Source of the DNA: Arthrobacter sp. ZGTC412
Lineage (GTDB): Bacteria > Actinomycetota > Actinomycetes > Actinomycetales > Micrococcaceae
NCBI RefSeq assembly: GCF_002929215.1
Contig: NZ_PJII01000017.1
Span: 1 to 64,000 of the forward strand
Length of the DNA: 64,000 bases
Direction: 5' to 3'
Shown here: positions 9,686 through 19,003 of the stretch, one piece after another
How the letters are laid out: each line of letters opens with the position of its first letter
How positions within the stretch are numbered: the stretch's first letter is position 1
Notes under the pieces: model-generated
The model's database searches: none
What the model was told of the DNA's origin: nothing
The model's input: the letters and a program-made list of their open reading frames with translations, nothing else
Translations under genes and position numbers: made by a program

Positions 9686-10713
9686 TGGCCCCTGGTCCTT
9701 CTGCTGAACTCGCTGCCGCTGGACGGGTTCAGGAAACCCCTGGCCCGGCTGGGGACGCACCGCCTGCCGCGTCCCCGCCAAGTGCCATAGCCCGGGGCAT
9801 CACCGACTACCTCCAGCACATGGGCGTGGAACGCGGCGTTGCAGCCAACACGCTCGCGGCCTACCGCAGGGACCTGGCCCGGTACTCCCGCTACCTGGAC
9901 GCCGCCGGCTGCGGCCGCCCCGAAGACATCACCCGCCACCACGTGACAGGTTACGTCCGGGCGCTGACGGACGGGTCCGACGGCGGGTCCGCCCTTGGAG
10001 TGCGGTCCGCTGCCAGGACGGTGGTCGCCGTCAGGGGACTGCACAAGTTTTGGGCCCTGGAAGGGTTCACACCCACAGATCCCGCCAGCGACGTTCATCC
10101 GCCCATGCCCGGGAAGCGGTTGCCGAAGGCCATCAGCGTGGACGAAGTGACCAGGATCCTGGAAGCGGCCGGAACCGACACCGCTACCGGGCTGCGCGAC
10201 CGGGCGCTCCTGGAATTCCTGTACTCCACCGGTGCGCGCATCAGCGAGGCTGTGGGCCTGGACGTGGACGACATCTCCCTGCAGGAGCCGGAGACCGGGC
10301 CCGCCATCGTAAGGCTCTTCGGCAAGGGCTCCAAGGAACGGCTGGTACCGTTGGGCTCCTACGGCGCCCGGGCCCTCGATGCCTACCTGGTCCGTGGCCG
10401 CCCGCTCCTGGCCGCCAAAGGGAAAGGGACGCCGGCCTTGTTCCTGAATGCCCGCGGCGGACGTATCAGCCGCCAGAGTGCCTGGACCATCCTGAAGGCG
10501 GCCGCTGAAAAGGCCAACATCACCAAAGACGTCTCACCGCACACCCTCCGGCACTCCTTCGCCACGCATCTGCTCGAGGGCGGCGCCGACGTCCGTGTGG
10601 TCCAGGAGCTGCTGGGCCACGCTTCGGTAACCACCACTCAGGTCTACACGCTGGTCACCGCAGACACCCTGCGCGAGATCTACGCCGCAGCACACCCGCG
10701 GGCCTTGGGCTAG
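9685..10713 (+). CDS. xerD: Site-specific tyrosine recombinase XerD
   Basis: A 342-residue tyrosine recombinase. The N-terminal core-binding domain covers about residues 32-140. The catalytic domain shows the first Arg in STGARISEA, Lys in [12 protein letters not shown], the HxxR motif in [13 protein letters not shown], a third His in [11 protein letters not shown] and the nucleophile Tyr in TQVYT. An extra ~30 residues of Ala/Pro-rich sequence precede the usual XerD start. It acts with XerC to resolve chromosome dimers. Its conserved place next to pyrG and the NUDIX gene (Rv1699-Rv1701 order) marks it as the housekeeping recombinase, not a phage integrase. Confidence 0.93.
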   Translation: MAPGPSAELAAAGRVQETPGPAGDAPPAASPPSAIARGITDYLQHMGVERGVAANTLAAYRRDLARYSRYLDAAGCGRPEDITRHHVTGYVRALTDGSDGGSALGVRSAARTVVAVRGLHKFWALEGFTPTDPASDVHPPMPGKRLPKAISVDEVTRILEAAGTDTATGLRDRALLEFLYSTGARISEAVGLDVDDISLQEPETGPAIVRLFGKGSKERLVPLGSYGARALDAYLVRGRPLLAAKGKGTPALFLNARGGRISRQSAWTILKAAAEKANITKDVSPHTLRHSFATHLLEGGADVRVVQELLGHASVTTTQVYTLVTADTLREIYAAAHPRALG

Positions 10714-10741
10714 GGCCTCGCCGGCCGGGACCGTCGAGCCG

Positions 10742-11455
10742 TCAGGCCATCACGTTGAGCGTAAGCTCCACGGCCCCAAGGAACAGGGCGAGGATGGATG
10801 TGCCGAGCCCGGCCACCAGGAGCAGGCCCGGGTGGGCGAGACCGACTACAACGCGCCGCAGCTGAGGCGAGTGCCGCAGGAATTTCTTGGGCAGCCGCGA
10901 ATCTTCAGGTGCCTGGCGCCAGCCGCGGAGGCGGCGCAGGAACCAAGCACAGCGCACAATGAGGGCCATCCACAGCACCGAGACCACCAGGGGTACTGCG
11001 GCCAGGAGGAGGTTGAGCCCCAACGACGTCACAGCACGCTCCGAGTCACCGGCCAGCGCCTGGACGGTGGTGGAAATCGAGGCGCTGGCGACCACGGAGA
11101 CGCCCCACACCAAAAATGCGGCGGTCAGTGCAAGGAAACGGACAAAGAAGTGCGAAAGCACTGATTCTTTCTGGGGCCGAAGGTACCGCCGCGGGGTCGC
11201 GTGGAGCACCGCCACGGTGCACGCCAGCGTGGGCAGGGCCGCCATCCCCACCAACACGTACCAGGTCCAGCCCGCCAGGTCCACATACTCGTCAGCGATG
11301 ATCAGCAGCGCCCACCAGCCGGTCCACGCCCAGCCTGCATGCAGCGGGTTCCTGACCAGCCACGCAGGCAGCCAGGCAGGCAGCCGGACTGCGCCGTCCG
11401 GCAAGACGCTGGCCTTAGCGGCGGGCGTGGCGTGCTCCTCTCCAGCCATGCTCAT
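10742..11455 (-). CDS. Multi-pass membrane protein, unknown function
   Basis: A 237-residue protein with about five predicted membrane segments (WTGWWALLIIADEYVDLAG, WYVLVGMAALPTLACTVAVL, FFVRFLALTAAFLVWGVSVV, LGLNLLLAAVPLVVSVLWMALIV, LLLVAGLGTSILALFLGAVEL). I do not recognise the family. An upstream in-frame GTG exists at 11464, but ATG 11455 is preferred because a -10-like TACAGT (11468-11463) lies 7 nt upstream, consistent with a leaderless transcript. It converges on xerD and is divergent from the NUDIX gene at 11533. Confidence 0.75.
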   Translation of the reverse strand: MSMAGEEHATPAAKASVLPDGAVRLPAWLPAWLVRNPLHAGWAWTGWWALLIIADEYVDLAGWTWYVLVGMAALPTLACTVAVLHATPRRYLRPQKESVLSHFFVRFLALTAAFLVWGVSVVASASISTTVQALAGDSERAVTSLGLNLLLAAVPLVVSVLWMALIVRCAWFLRRLRGWRQAPEDSRLPKKFLRHSPQLRRVVVGLAHPGLLLVAGLGTSILALFLGAVELTLNVMA

Positions 11456-11462
11456 GGGCCTC

Positions 11463-11468
11463 ACTGTA
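11463..11468 (-). promoter_or_regulatory. Candidate -10 element of membrane-protein gene
   Basis: Read on the minus strand the hexamer is TACAGT, followed by 7 nt and then the ATG at 11455, the spacing expected if transcription starts at the start codon. No clear -35. Confidence 0.35.
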
Positions 11469-11520
11469 GCAATGCAGCTGCAATGGTCCAGTCATCGTTA
11501 TCTCCACGCGGTGGCCGAAC

Positions 11521-11526
11521 TAGGCT
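11521..11526 (+). promoter_or_regulatory. Candidate -10 element of NUDIX gene
   Basis: TAGGCT followed by exactly 6 nt and the ATG at 11533; there is no Shine-Dalgarno. The layout is the same as at 3258 and 44016. Confidence 0.45.
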
Positions 11527-11532
11527 TGGCCA

Positions 11533-12015
11533 ATGACTGCAGCCAATGTGACCCTCTGCTTCCTGCTCCGGGACAGGCCGGACGGCCCCGAGGTGCTGCT
11601 GGGGATGAAGCGCACCGGTTTCGGCAAGGGCAAAATCGTCGGGATCGGCGGCCACGTGGAACCGGGGGAGAGCGACAGCGAAGCGGTCATCCGGGAGGTT
11701 TTCGAGGAAACCGGCGTCTCCGTGCACGTGGAGGACCTCGCGGACGCGGGCGTGGTGCACTTTGTGTTCCCGGCCCGGCCTGAGTGGGACATGAAAACCA
11801 GGCTTTATACCGCCCGCACATGGAAGGGCGAGCCGGCCCCCAGCGACGAAATCCTGCCCGAGTGGTTCCCCGTGGACACGCTCCCCGTGGAGAGGATGTG
11901 GCAGGACGCCGACCACTGGCTGCCCGTGGTGCTGGAGGGCGGCAGGGTCAACGTCGTTGTGACCATGGACGCCGACAATGAATCTGTCGCCTCGTCGGAA
12001 AGCCTGCTGCCATAA
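11533..12015 (+). CDS. NUDIX hydrolase, MutT/MTH1-like
   Basis: A 160-residue NUDIX protein with a canonical box, GHVEPGESDSEAVIREVFEE followed by TGV. The stretch MKRTGFGKGKIVGIGG before the box resembles the MTH1 group of oxidised-purine nucleoside triphosphatases, so nucleotide-pool sanitation (8-oxo-dGTP or similar) is the likely role; substrate is inferred. The start lacks a ribosome binding site and is probably leaderless (TAGGCT 6 nt upstream). It is divergent from the membrane protein and converges on prpC. Confidence 0.85.
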   Translation: MTAANVTLCFLLRDRPDGPEVLLGMKRTGFGKGKIVGIGGHVEPGESDSEAVIREVFEETGVSVHVEDLADAGVVHFVFPARPEWDMKTRLYTARTWKGEPAPSDEILPEWFPVDTLPVERMWQDADHWLPVVLEGGRVNVVVTMDADNESVASSESLLP

Positions 12016-12027
12016 GCCGTTAAATGC

Positions 12028-12067
12028 CGACGGCGGCCCGCGCACCAAGTGCCGCGTTCCGCCGTCG
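12028..12067. terminator. Inverted repeat between convergent genes
   Basis: CGACGGCGG (12028-12036) and CCGCCGTCG (12059-12067) form a 9-bp stem with a 22-nt loop between the stops of the NUDIX gene and prpC. No T-tract follows on either strand, so termination is only suggested. Confidence 0.35.
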
Positions 12068-12087
12068 TGACTCCAGCGACAGCCTGC

Positions 12088-13227
12088 CTACGGCACGTGC
12101 CGCTCCTCCGGGCCCACGTATTCGCTCAGCGGCCGGATCAGCGAGTTGGCGTCCAGCTGCTCCATGATGTGCGCAGTCCACCCGGTGATGCGGCTGGCCA
12201 CAAACAGGGGAGTGAAGGTGTGGGTGTCGAACCCCATCAGGTGGTAAGTGGGGCCGGCGGGATAGTCGAGGTTCGGTTTGATGCCCTTGGCTTCGTCCAT
12301 CGCCGTCTCCAGCCCGCTGTACAACCCCAGCAACTCCGGCCGGCCGTAATGGGCAACCATTTTGTCCAGCGCGGCCTTCATGGTGGGCACCCGAGAGTCC
12401 CCGTGCTTGTACACCCGGTGCCCGAACCCCATGACCTTCTTTTTCGAGGCCAGCGCGTCCTCCATCCATGCCTTGGCCCGGGCCGCCGCTTCCTCCAGGG
12501 ACTCCTGCGGCCGGATGCCGATCTCGTCGAACGTGTGCATCACGGCCTCGTTGGCGCCGCCATGCAGGGGTCCCTTCAAAGCTCCGATAGCGCCCGTGAC
12601 GGCAGAGTGCAGGTCCGCCAGCGTGGACGTAATCACCCTGGCCGTGAAGGTTGAGGCGTTGAAGGAGTGCTCGGCATAAAGGATCATCGAGACATTAAAG
12701 GCCTCCACCACCTCCGGCACCTGTTCCTCTCCAAAGGTCATCCAGAGGAAGTTGGCGGAATAGCCCAGGTCGTCACGGGGCTCAATGACACCCTGCCCGT
12801 GGCGGCGGCGCTGGTCGTAGGCCACCACCGCCGGCATGGCCGAGAACAGGTCGGTGGCTTTGGCCATGTTGGCCTCGCGGGAGGAGTCCTCGGCCAGCGG
12901 GTGCCGGGCGCCCATCACCGAGGCAGCGGTCCGGCAAACATCCATCGGATGCGAGCTCTCCGGCAGTGCGTCAATGACCTGCTTGACCACTGGGTCCAGG
13001 GCACGGCCGGCCCGCTCACGCGCGGTGAACTCGGCCAATTGCTGCTGATCGGGCAGCTCACCGTTCCAGAGCAGGTAGGCCACTTCCTCGAAGCTGCACC
13101 TGGCGGCGAGCTCCTGCACCGGGTAGCCCCTGTACAACAGGGAATTGGTATCCGAATTAACCTTCGAGACGGACGTGTAATCCACCACGACGCCGGCAAG
13201 ACCCTTTTTGATGTCCTCTTCAGCCAT
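12088..13227 (-). CDS. prpC: 2-methylcitrate synthase (citrate synthase family)
   Basis: A 379-residue citrate-synthase-family enzyme. The active-site regions are PLHGGANEAVMHTFDEIG and VMGFGHRVYKHGDSRV. Being last in an operon with prpD and prpB, it most likely condenses propionyl-CoA with oxaloacetate to 2-methylcitrate; side activity with acetyl-CoA is common in the family. The start at 13227 is chosen over an in-frame ATG at 13353 because GAAGGAG lies at proper distance and the sequence MAEEDIKKGLAGVVVDYT matches the family N-terminus. It is 58 nt downstream of prpB. Confidence 0.92.
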   Translation of the reverse strand: MAEEDIKKGLAGVVVDYTSVSKVNSDTNSLLYRGYPVQELAARCSFEEVAYLLWNGELPDQQQLAEFTARERAGRALDPVVKQVIDALPESSHPMDVCRTAASVMGARHPLAEDSSREANMAKATDLFSAMPAVVAYDQRRRHGQGVIEPRDDLGYSANFLWMTFGEEQVPEVVEAFNVSMILYAEHSFNASTFTARVITSTLADLHSAVTGAIGALKGPLHGGANEAVMHTFDEIGIRPQESLEEAAARAKAWMEDALASKKKVMGFGHRVYKHGDSRVPTMKAALDKMVAHYGRPELLGLYSGLETAMDEAKGIKPNLDYPAGPTYHLMGFDTHTFTPLFVASRITGWTAHIMEQLDANSLIRPLSEYVGPEERHVP

Positions 13228-13285
13228 GCTGAAACTCCTTCGTTCCTGTCGCCTGTTGTGCCGGCCGGAGCCGGCGCGGTTTTCC

Positions 13286-14188
13286 CTACTCCCCGGGGAC
13301 CCGGAAATTGAACACTCCGCTGTCAAAGCGGTTGTAGCCTTCGTAGTCAACAAGATCGTATAACCGTGCGCGGGTCAGCATGCTTCCTACCTGCGCCTCC
13401 TGCGTGCCCTCCGCCTTAATCGATTCCAGCGTACGCTCGGCAGCGCCCATGGCACTACGGAGAAGGGTCACCGGATAAATGACCATGTTCACGCCAACGC
13501 CCTGGAGCTGGTCCACGGTGAACAGGTCGCTCTTACCGAACTCTGTCATGTTGGCCAGGATGGGCACGTCCACGGCTTCCCGGATGGCCTGGAACTCGCT
13601 GAGGTCCTTCATCGCCTCCGGGAAGATGGCGTCCGCGCCGGCTTCCACGAGGGCCCGGGCGCGGTCCTGTGCAGCCTCCAGCCCGTCCACGGCGCGGATG
13701 TCGGTGCGGGCCATGATCAGGAAGTTGGGGTCCCGGCGGGCGTCGGCGGCGGCGCGGATCCGCTTGGTTGCCGTCTCCAGGTCCACCACGTTTTTGCCGT
13801 CGAGGTGCCCGCAGCGCTTGGGGTTGAACTGGTCCTCGATGTGCAGCCCGGCAAGGCCCGCGTTTTCGATTTCCTGGACGGTGCGTGCCACGTTCATCGG
13901 TTCGCCGAAGCCGGTGTCCGCGTCCACGATGGCGGGCAGGTCCGTCATCCGGGCGATCTGCCCGGCCCTGGTGGCAACTTCGGTGAGGGTGGTCAGGCCG
14001 ATGTCCGGCAGGCCCAGATCGTTGGCCAAGACCGCACCTGAGATGTAGACGCCGGCGAAGCCCTTTTCCTCGATAAGGCGGGCCGAGAGTGGGTTGAACG
14101 CCCCCGGGAACTGGGCAATGGTCCCGGAAGCGAGGAGTTCCCGGAAGCGGAGGCGCTTCTGCTCGGGGGTGACCGTGGAATACAGCAT
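13286..14188 (-). CDS. prpB: Methylisocitrate lyase
   Basis: A 300-residue member of the isocitrate lyase/PEP mutase superfamily, cleaving 2-methylisocitrate to pyruvate and succinate. The signature KRCGHL (around residue 126) carries the catalytic Cys, and metal-binding Asp residues lie in IVDADTGFGEP. Length matches PrpB (about 295-300). ATG 14188 overlaps the prpD stop (ATGA), indicating coupling. Confidence 0.94.
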   Translation of the reverse strand: MLYSTVTPEQKRLRFRELLASGTIAQFPGAFNPLSARLIEEKGFAGVYISGAVLANDLGLPDIGLTTLTEVATRAGQIARMTDLPAIVDADTGFGEPMNVARTVQEIENAGLAGLHIEDQFNPKRCGHLDGKNVVDLETATKRIRAAADARRDPNFLIMARTDIRAVDGLEAAQDRARALVEAGADAIFPEAMKDLSEFQAIREAVDVPILANMTEFGKSDLFTVDQLQGVGVNMVIYPVTLLRSAMGAAERTLESIKAEGTQEAQVGSMLTRARLYDLVDYEGYNRFDSGVFNFRVPGE

Positions 14189-15708
14189 CAGAACAGTCCC
14201 TTGGGTGCGGCACTGAGGTCGACGACGCCGGGGGCGGCCGTGATGTTCAGCTGATCGAGCTCGCCGGCGGCGAGTTCGGGGAGGCGTTCGACGACGGCGA
14301 GGAACCTTTCGATTTCTTCTTCCTCGACCAGGCCCGCGGCGAGGGTGCGGAACTTGTTGACGTACTGCTCCCGGCCGAAGGGACGGGCGCCCAGGGGGTG
14401 TGCGTCAGCGACGGCGATCTGGTCGGTGATGACGGTTCCGTCGGTAAGGGTGATTTCCACCGAGCCGCCGAAGGCCTTCTCGGAGATGTCCAGCGAGTGG
14501 TAGCGGCGGGTCCATTCCGGATCTTCCTCGGTGCTGACTTTCTGCCACAGCTCCACCGTGTCCGGCCTTGCTGCCCGGGCGGGGGAGTAGGAGTCCACGT
14601 GGTGCCAGGCGCCGTCCTGCAGGGCGACAGTGAAGATGTAGGGGATGGAGTGGTCAAGGGTTTCCCGCGAGGCGGTGGGGCTGTACTTCTGCGGATCGTT
14701 TGCCCCTGACCCGATCACGTTGTGCGTGTGGTGGCTGGTCCTGATCAGCACGGACTTCACGTTCGCCGGATCCGCAACCGCGGGGTGCTCACGGTTCAGC
14801 TTCCGGGCCAGGTCGATCCACGCCTGAGCCTGGTACTCGGCGGAGTGTTCCTTGGTGTAAGTGTCCAGGATGGCGCGCTTGGCTTCGCCGGCTTCGGGCA
14901 GGGGTACTTGGTAGGAGGCGGCCGGGCCGTCCAGCAGCCAGGCGATCACACCGTCCTCACCTTCGTAGATGGGAACGGGGGAGGTCTGTCCGCGCATCGC
15001 CCGGTCAGCCGCTTCCACGGCCATCTTTCCGGCGAACGCCGGGGCGTGGGCCTTCCACGTGGAGATCTCGCCTTTGCGCGACTGCCGAGTGGCCGTGGTG
15101 GTGTGCAGGGCCTGGCCCACGGACTGGAAGATTGTTTCGACGTCGAGCCCCAGCAGGGTGCCGATTCCCGCCGCGGCGGAAGGGCCCAGATGGGCAACGT
15201 GGTCGATCTTGTGCTTGTGCAGGCAAATCGCCTTCACCAGGTTCACCTGGATCTCATACCCCGTGGCGATCGCCCGAACCAGGTCCCGGCCGTTTGACCC
15301 TACGTGCTGGCCCACGGCGAGGATGGGCGGAATGTTGTCCCCCGGGTGGGAGTAGTCCGCAGCAAGGAACGTGTCGTGGTAGTCCAGCTCGCGCACCGCC
15401 ACGCCGTTGGCCCACGCGGCCCATTCGGGAGAGACGCGCTCGCCGATCCCGAAGACTTTTGCGCCCTTTCCGCCGGAGCTGGGGCCGTGGGTCAGTGCCT
15501 GCGCCCGGGCTGCCGCGATCGGGGCCCTGTTTAGCGAGGCAACGGCCACCGAAGCGTTGTCGATGACCCGGTTGATCACCATCTCCGTGACGTCGGCGGG
15601 CACTTCCACGGGGTCGGCGGCAACCCTGGCGATTTTGTGCGCGAGCTGGTCCTCGCGGGGCAGGTTTTCCTCGCTCTTGTAGACGCGGACGTGGTGTTCC
15701 TTGACCAT
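14188..15708 (-). CDS. prpD: 2-methylcitrate dehydratase
   Basis: A 506-residue MmgE/PrpD-family protein that dehydrates 2-methylcitrate to 2-methyl-cis-aconitate. Family features include the His-rich core around [20 protein letters not shown] and [14 protein letters not shown]; the C-terminal part has [17 protein letters not shown]. Length is typical of PrpD. It lies 8 nt downstream of the GntR regulator gene, with GGAGCACC before the ATG, and overlaps prpB by 3 nt. Confidence 0.94.
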   Translation of the reverse strand: MVKEHHVRVYKSEENLPREDQLAHKIARVAADPVEVPADVTEMVINRVIDNASVAVASLNRAPIAAARAQALTHGPSSGGKGAKVFGIGERVSPEWAAWANGVAVRELDYHDTFLAADYSHPGDNIPPILAVGQHVGSNGRDLVRAIATGYEIQVNLVKAICLHKHKIDHVAHLGPSAAAGIGTLLGLDVETIFQSVGQALHTTTATRQSRKGEISTWKAHAPAFAGKMAVEAADRAMRGQTSPVPIYEGEDGVIAWLLDGPAASYQVPLPEAGEAKRAILDTYTKEHSAEYQAQAWIDLARKLNREHPAVADPANVKSVLIRTSHHTHNVIGSGANDPQKYSPTASRETLDHSIPYIFTVALQDGAWHHVDSYSPARAARPDTVELWQKVSTEEDPEWTRRYHSLDISEKAFGGSVEITLTDGTVITDQIAVADAHPLGARPFGREQYVNKFRTLAAGLVEEEEIERFLAVVERLPELAAGELDQLNITAAPGVVDLSAAPKGLF

Positions 15709-15716
15709 GGTGCTCC

Positions 15717-16376
15717 TTAGCGGGATGGATGGGTGGCTTTGATGTGGGACAGGCTGCGGTGCAAGTGGAGGGTGGTGGCGGCCTGCGCCAGGCGCGGGTT
15801 CCGGATGGCAACGGCCTCGGCAATGGCGGCATGTTCGGCCGCTGCCGCGGTGAGCCGGGCAGCGTCGTCGGCTGCGAGGCGGCGGATACGGACCAGGTGC
15901 ACCCGGAGGCTCCGCATGGCCTGGGCAAGGTAGGCATTGGAAATGGCGGCGTCAACGGCGGAGTCCAGCCGGTCCACCAGCAGGTAATAGTCCTGCAGGG
16001 CGGGAGCGGTGCCGGTGATGAGCGACGGCGCTGCCCGGAACTCCGCCTCAAGCCCGCGGAACGTTTCCGGGTCACCCCGTTCTGCGGCCAGGGCAGCAGC
16101 CTTTCCTTCGAGCGTCTCCCGCAGTTCAAACAGTTCGTCGATGTCCTCCAGCGAAATGTCGGTAACGACGACGCCGCGGCCGCCCGCCGTCGTCAGTCCT
16201 TCTGCAGTGAGGCGCCCCAGCGCCTCCCGGAGCGGCGTGCGTGAAACGCCCAGGCGTTCGGCCTGCTCCACTTCGGCAAGCAGGGCGCCCGGCTGGAGCC
16301 TCCACTGCACGATGTCATCGCGGAGCGCGGCGTAGGCGCGGTCGCTGGCTCGCACTGGTTGTCCCTTCGCTGGCAT
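15717..16376 (-). CDS. GntR/FCD-family regulator of the prp operon
   Basis: A 219-residue transcription factor. The N-terminal winged helix (about residues 10-78) has the GntR signature [15 protein letters not shown]-like stretch [20 protein letters not shown]; the C-terminal FCD ligand domain (about 90-215) is all-helical. As first gene of gntR-prpD-prpB-prpC it probably controls the operon in response to an intermediate such as 2-methylcitrate (inferred). Two TGTATACA palindromes upstream (16385-16392 and 16447-16454) are likely binding sites. Confidence 0.9.
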   Translation of the reverse strand: MPAKGQPVRASDRAYAALRDDIVQWRLQPGALLAEVEQAERLGVSRTPLREALGRLTAEGLTTAGGRGVVVTDISLEDIDELFELRETLEGKAAALAAERGDPETFRGLEAEFRAAPSLITGTAPALQDYYLLVDRLDSAVDAAISNAYLAQAMRSLRVHLVRIRRLAADDAARLTAAAAEHAAIAEAVAIRNPRLAQAATTLHLHRSLSHIKATHPSR

Positions 16377-16383
16377 TGCCCCA

Positions 16384-16454
16384 GTGTATACACGAGCGGG
16401 CCATTTTGGGAGATTACTCCAAATCTGTGGCGAAACTACGGTCCCATGTATACA
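16384..16454 (-). promoter_or_regulatory. Paired TGTATACA operators upstream of gntR-prpDBC
   Basis: The palindrome GTGTATACAC lies at 16384-16393, 8 nt before the gntR start, and a second TGTATACA lies at 16447-16454, an interval of 62 bp. The GTATAC core is common among FCD-type GntR operators. A TAATCT hexamer lies between them on the minus strand and could be the -10 element. Confidence 0.55.
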
Positions 16455-16505
16455 ACATCGTCTGGACTTGCGGCCGACGGTAGCCTGCCGGAAACCAGGG
16501 CAATG

Positions 16506-17219
16506 TCAGCGGACGCTCCACCGGTATTCATTCTCCGGCCGGCCCGGCGTGCCATAGCGGGCCGTCCTGGATACCGTTCCGGCGTCGGCCAAGTACTCCA
16601 GGTAGCGGCGCGCGGTGACCCGGGACATGCCCAGCGCATCCATGACCTCAGTGGCGGACACGGCGCCCTGCTGCAGCTTCATGAATTCCTGGACGGACGC
16701 CAGGGTGGACCCCGAGAGCCCCTTGGGCAGGGGCAGTTCGGACGGTGCCCGCAGGCTGGCGAACGCCTGGTCCACGTCCGTTTGGGAGGCCCCTGCCTTC
16801 CCGTAGCCGCCTTGCGGGCCCGCCAGTTGCTGCCTGAACTGCTGGTAGCTTGCCAGCTTGTCCGCGAAGGTCGCATAGGTGAAGGGCTTGATCAGGTACT
16901 GGACCACACCGATGGCAACGGCGCTGCGCACAATGGCGAGTTCGCGGACTGCCGTGATGGCGATGATGTCCGCCAGTATTCCGGCCGACCTCATCCGGCG
17001 GGCGATGTCCAGGCCGTGGAGGTCAGGCAGGTTCATGTCCAGCAGGACAAGTTCCACCGGGTTTCCCGCGGCGGTGAACTCGCTGAGCAGCCGCAGGGCG
17101 GACTGGCCGTCCGGGGCGGTGCCGGCGAGTTCGAAGCCTGGCAGCCGCCCCACGTAGGCTGCATGCGCGGCGGCTGCGATCGCCTCGTCCTCAACGACGA
17201 GGACCCGGATGTTGCTCAC
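16506..17219 (-). CDS. Response regulator, CitB/DcuR family
   Basis: A 237-residue response regulator. The receiver domain (about 1-125) has acidic pocket residues in VVEDEA, the phospho-acceptor Asp in VLLDMNLPD and the conserved Lys in LIKPF. The C-terminal HTH (about 165-230, SATEVMDALGMSRVTARRYLEYL) is of the CitB/DpiA type. The start overlaps the end of the kinase gene by 4 nt. It likely controls dctA, which lies divergently beyond the kinase. Confidence 0.92.
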   Translation of the reverse strand: MSNIRVLVVEDEAIAAAAHAAYVGRLPGFELAGTAPDGQSALRLLSEFTAAGNPVELVLLDMNLPDLHGLDIARRMRSAGILADIIAITAVRELAIVRSAVAIGVVQYLIKPFTYATFADKLASYQQFRQQLAGPQGGYGKAGASQTDVDQAFASLRAPSELPLPKGLSGSTLASVQEFMKLQQGAVSATEVMDALGMSRVTARRYLEYLADAGTVSRTARYGTPGRPENEYRWSVR

Positions 17220-18850
17220 TGTTTGTGCTCCTTCTGTGCTGGCACCGCTGCGGGGAGGAACACTTCGAACTTTGCGCCGCGCCGTCCATTGATGGTCAGG
17301 CTACCTCCCAGGCGCTGCACTGCCTGCCGCACCAGGGCGAGCCCGATGCCCCGGCCGCCCGGACCCGCCGGCTTGGTGCTGAACCCGTGCCGCAGGATGT
17401 TCTCCGCTGCGGACTGATCAATACGGGGCCCGGAATCGTGCACGGTGATGTCCAGTCCCTCCTCATCGGACTCCACCGTGAGCTCCACCCGCCGCGGCGG
17501 CGGGCCGTCCGCGGCGGCATCCATGGCGTTGTCCAGCAGGTTACCCAGGATGGTCACCAGGTCCTGGACTGCAATTCCCGCCACACTGGCTGTGCCCAGC
17601 GCCGTTACATCCAACTGCACGCCGCGTTCGTGCGCTTCGGCCACCTTGCCCATCACCAGGGCTCCAAGAACGGGTTCGTCCACGGAGCTGACCATGTCAT
17701 CCGTCAGTTGCTGGCTGAGCTCCAGGTCCTTTGTCGCGAAGGCCAGGGCCTCCTGGGTGCGGCCCAGTTCCAGCAGTGAAACCATGGTGTGCAGCCGGTT
17801 GGCGTGCTCGTGCGTCTGGGCGTGGAGGGCATCAGAGAGGGTGCGCATCGTTTCCAACTCGCTGCCGAGGGCTTCGATTTCGGTGCGGTCCCGCAGCGTA
17901 GCCACGGTGCCGTACACGGGGGTTTTGCCGCGGCTGCCGGGAGACTCCGGCCCCTTGGCCGGTCCCTGGTTGACCACCAGGATGCGGGAACCAGTGAGGA
18001 TAATCTCGTCCTTGGCGCTGCGCCCCGACTCGAACAGGGTCCGCAGCCCCTCTTCAAGCGGCAGGTCCTCCAGCGACGGCGGCCGGGTGGGGTCTTTGCT
18101 GCCGGGACCGTCCAGGCCCAGCAGCTCGGCCGCCTGGTCGTTGTACATCACCACGCGGCCTTTTGTGTCGATGAGGATCAGCCCCTCCCGCACGGAATGC
18201 AGCACCGATTCGTAGTACGCGAACAGCTGGGCCAGCTGCTCCGGTCCCCAGCCGCGTGTGACGCCCCGGAGGTACCGGCCGAGCAGCCACGAGGCCAGCG
18301 AACCGCCCACCAGCAGGGCAAGGCCGATGGCCAGGAGGGCGGGCAGCCGCCCGGCGAAGGCAACATCCACCGTCCGCACGGTGACACCCACTGAGACCAT
18401 GGCCTTCACCACTCCGGCGCCGTTCTTAACCGGAACGATGGTCCGCACCGATGGCCCAAGGGTTCCTGCCACGACCTCCGTGTACTCCTCACCCCGAAGA
18501 GCGGGGTCAATGGAGCCGATATAGGGCCGTCCCAGTTCCTCGTCCCGGGGATGCGTCCACCGCGTTCGGTCCGGTGCCATGATGGTGATGAAGTCGACGT
18601 CGGTGGCCGCCATGACGTCCTCGGCGTAGGGCTGCAGGATGGACGAGGGGTCCCGGGCAGCGGAAGCTTCCAGCACCAGGGGACTGGCGGCGATGGAAGC
18701 AGCTATTCCGGCCATCCGCCGGCCAGCTTCGTCATAGGTGCGGTCGCGGGCGTCCACAAAGGTGGCCGATCCAACGATGGCGATGAATGCCACCACAATA
18801 AGCAGGTTCGCCACAAAAAGCCGTCGGGCGATACTCCAGCGGTGGATCAT
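17216..18850 (-). CDS. Sensor histidine kinase, CitA/DcuS family
   Basis: A 544-residue membrane kinase: TM1 (FVANLLIVVAFIAIVGSATF), a periplasmic sCache/PAS-like sensor, TM2 (LLAIGLALLVGGSLASWLLG), a cytosolic PAS domain (YYESVLHSVREGLILI), a SpoOB-type dimerisation helix with the phospho-His in QTHEHANRLHTM, and an HATPase domain (N-box GNLLDNAMDAA, G-box GGRGIGLALVRQ). This architecture senses C4-dicarboxylates or citrate in known members. Start 18850 is chosen because GGAGG lies 5 nt upstream; a frame extending to 18895 reads through the upstream repeats. Confidence 0.92.
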   Translation of the reverse strand: MIHRWSIARRLFVANLLIVVAFIAIVGSATFVDARDRTYDEAGRRMAGIAASIAASPLVLEASAARDPSSILQPYAEDVMAATDVDFITIMAPDRTRWTHPRDEELGRPYIGSIDPALRGEEYTEVVAGTLGPSVRTIVPVKNGAGVVKAMVSVGVTVRTVDVAFAGRLPALLAIGLALLVGGSLASWLLGRYLRGVTRGWGPEQLAQLFAYYESVLHSVREGLILIDTKGRVVMYNDQAAELLGLDGPGSKDPTRPPSLEDLPLEEGLRTLFESGRSAKDEIILTGSRILVVNQGPAKGPESPGSRGKTPVYGTVATLRDRTEIEALGSELETMRTLSDALHAQTHEHANRLHTMVSLLELGRTQEALAFATKDLELSQQLTDDMVSSVDEPVLGALVMGKVAEAHERGVQLDVTALGTASVAGIAVQDLVTILGNLLDNAMDAAADGPPPRRVELTVESDEEGLDITVHDSGPRIDQSAAENILRHGFSTKPAGPGGRGIGLALVRQAVQRLGGSLTINGRRGAKFEVFLPAAVPAQKEHKQ

Positions 18851-19003
18851 CTGTACCTCCGACCAATATGTGCGCCACGACCAATATGAACGCAACGGTG
18901 AGCTGGATCACCACGTGCCCAATGATGGATATCACACCGGAGGACGTGTCGAGCCCAGAGACTGTGCCGCAGCGTCTATCAGATTATCCAAAGGAGACAC
19001 ATC
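18851..19003. promoter_or_regulatory. Divergent regulatory region citA-like / dctA
   Basis: This 153-bp region contains an exact 11-bp direct repeat, CGACCAATATG, at 18860-18870 and 18878-18888 (18 bp start to start). These are candidate sites for the CitB-type regulator. On the dctA side, AAAGGAGACA precedes the ATG at 19004. Confidence 0.5.

Noticed and set aside
9685-10713. Tyrosine recombinase as sign of an integrated element
   Set aside because: Its conserved position next to pyrG and the NUDIX gene and its XerD motifs mark the housekeeping enzyme; no att repeats or phage genes nearby.
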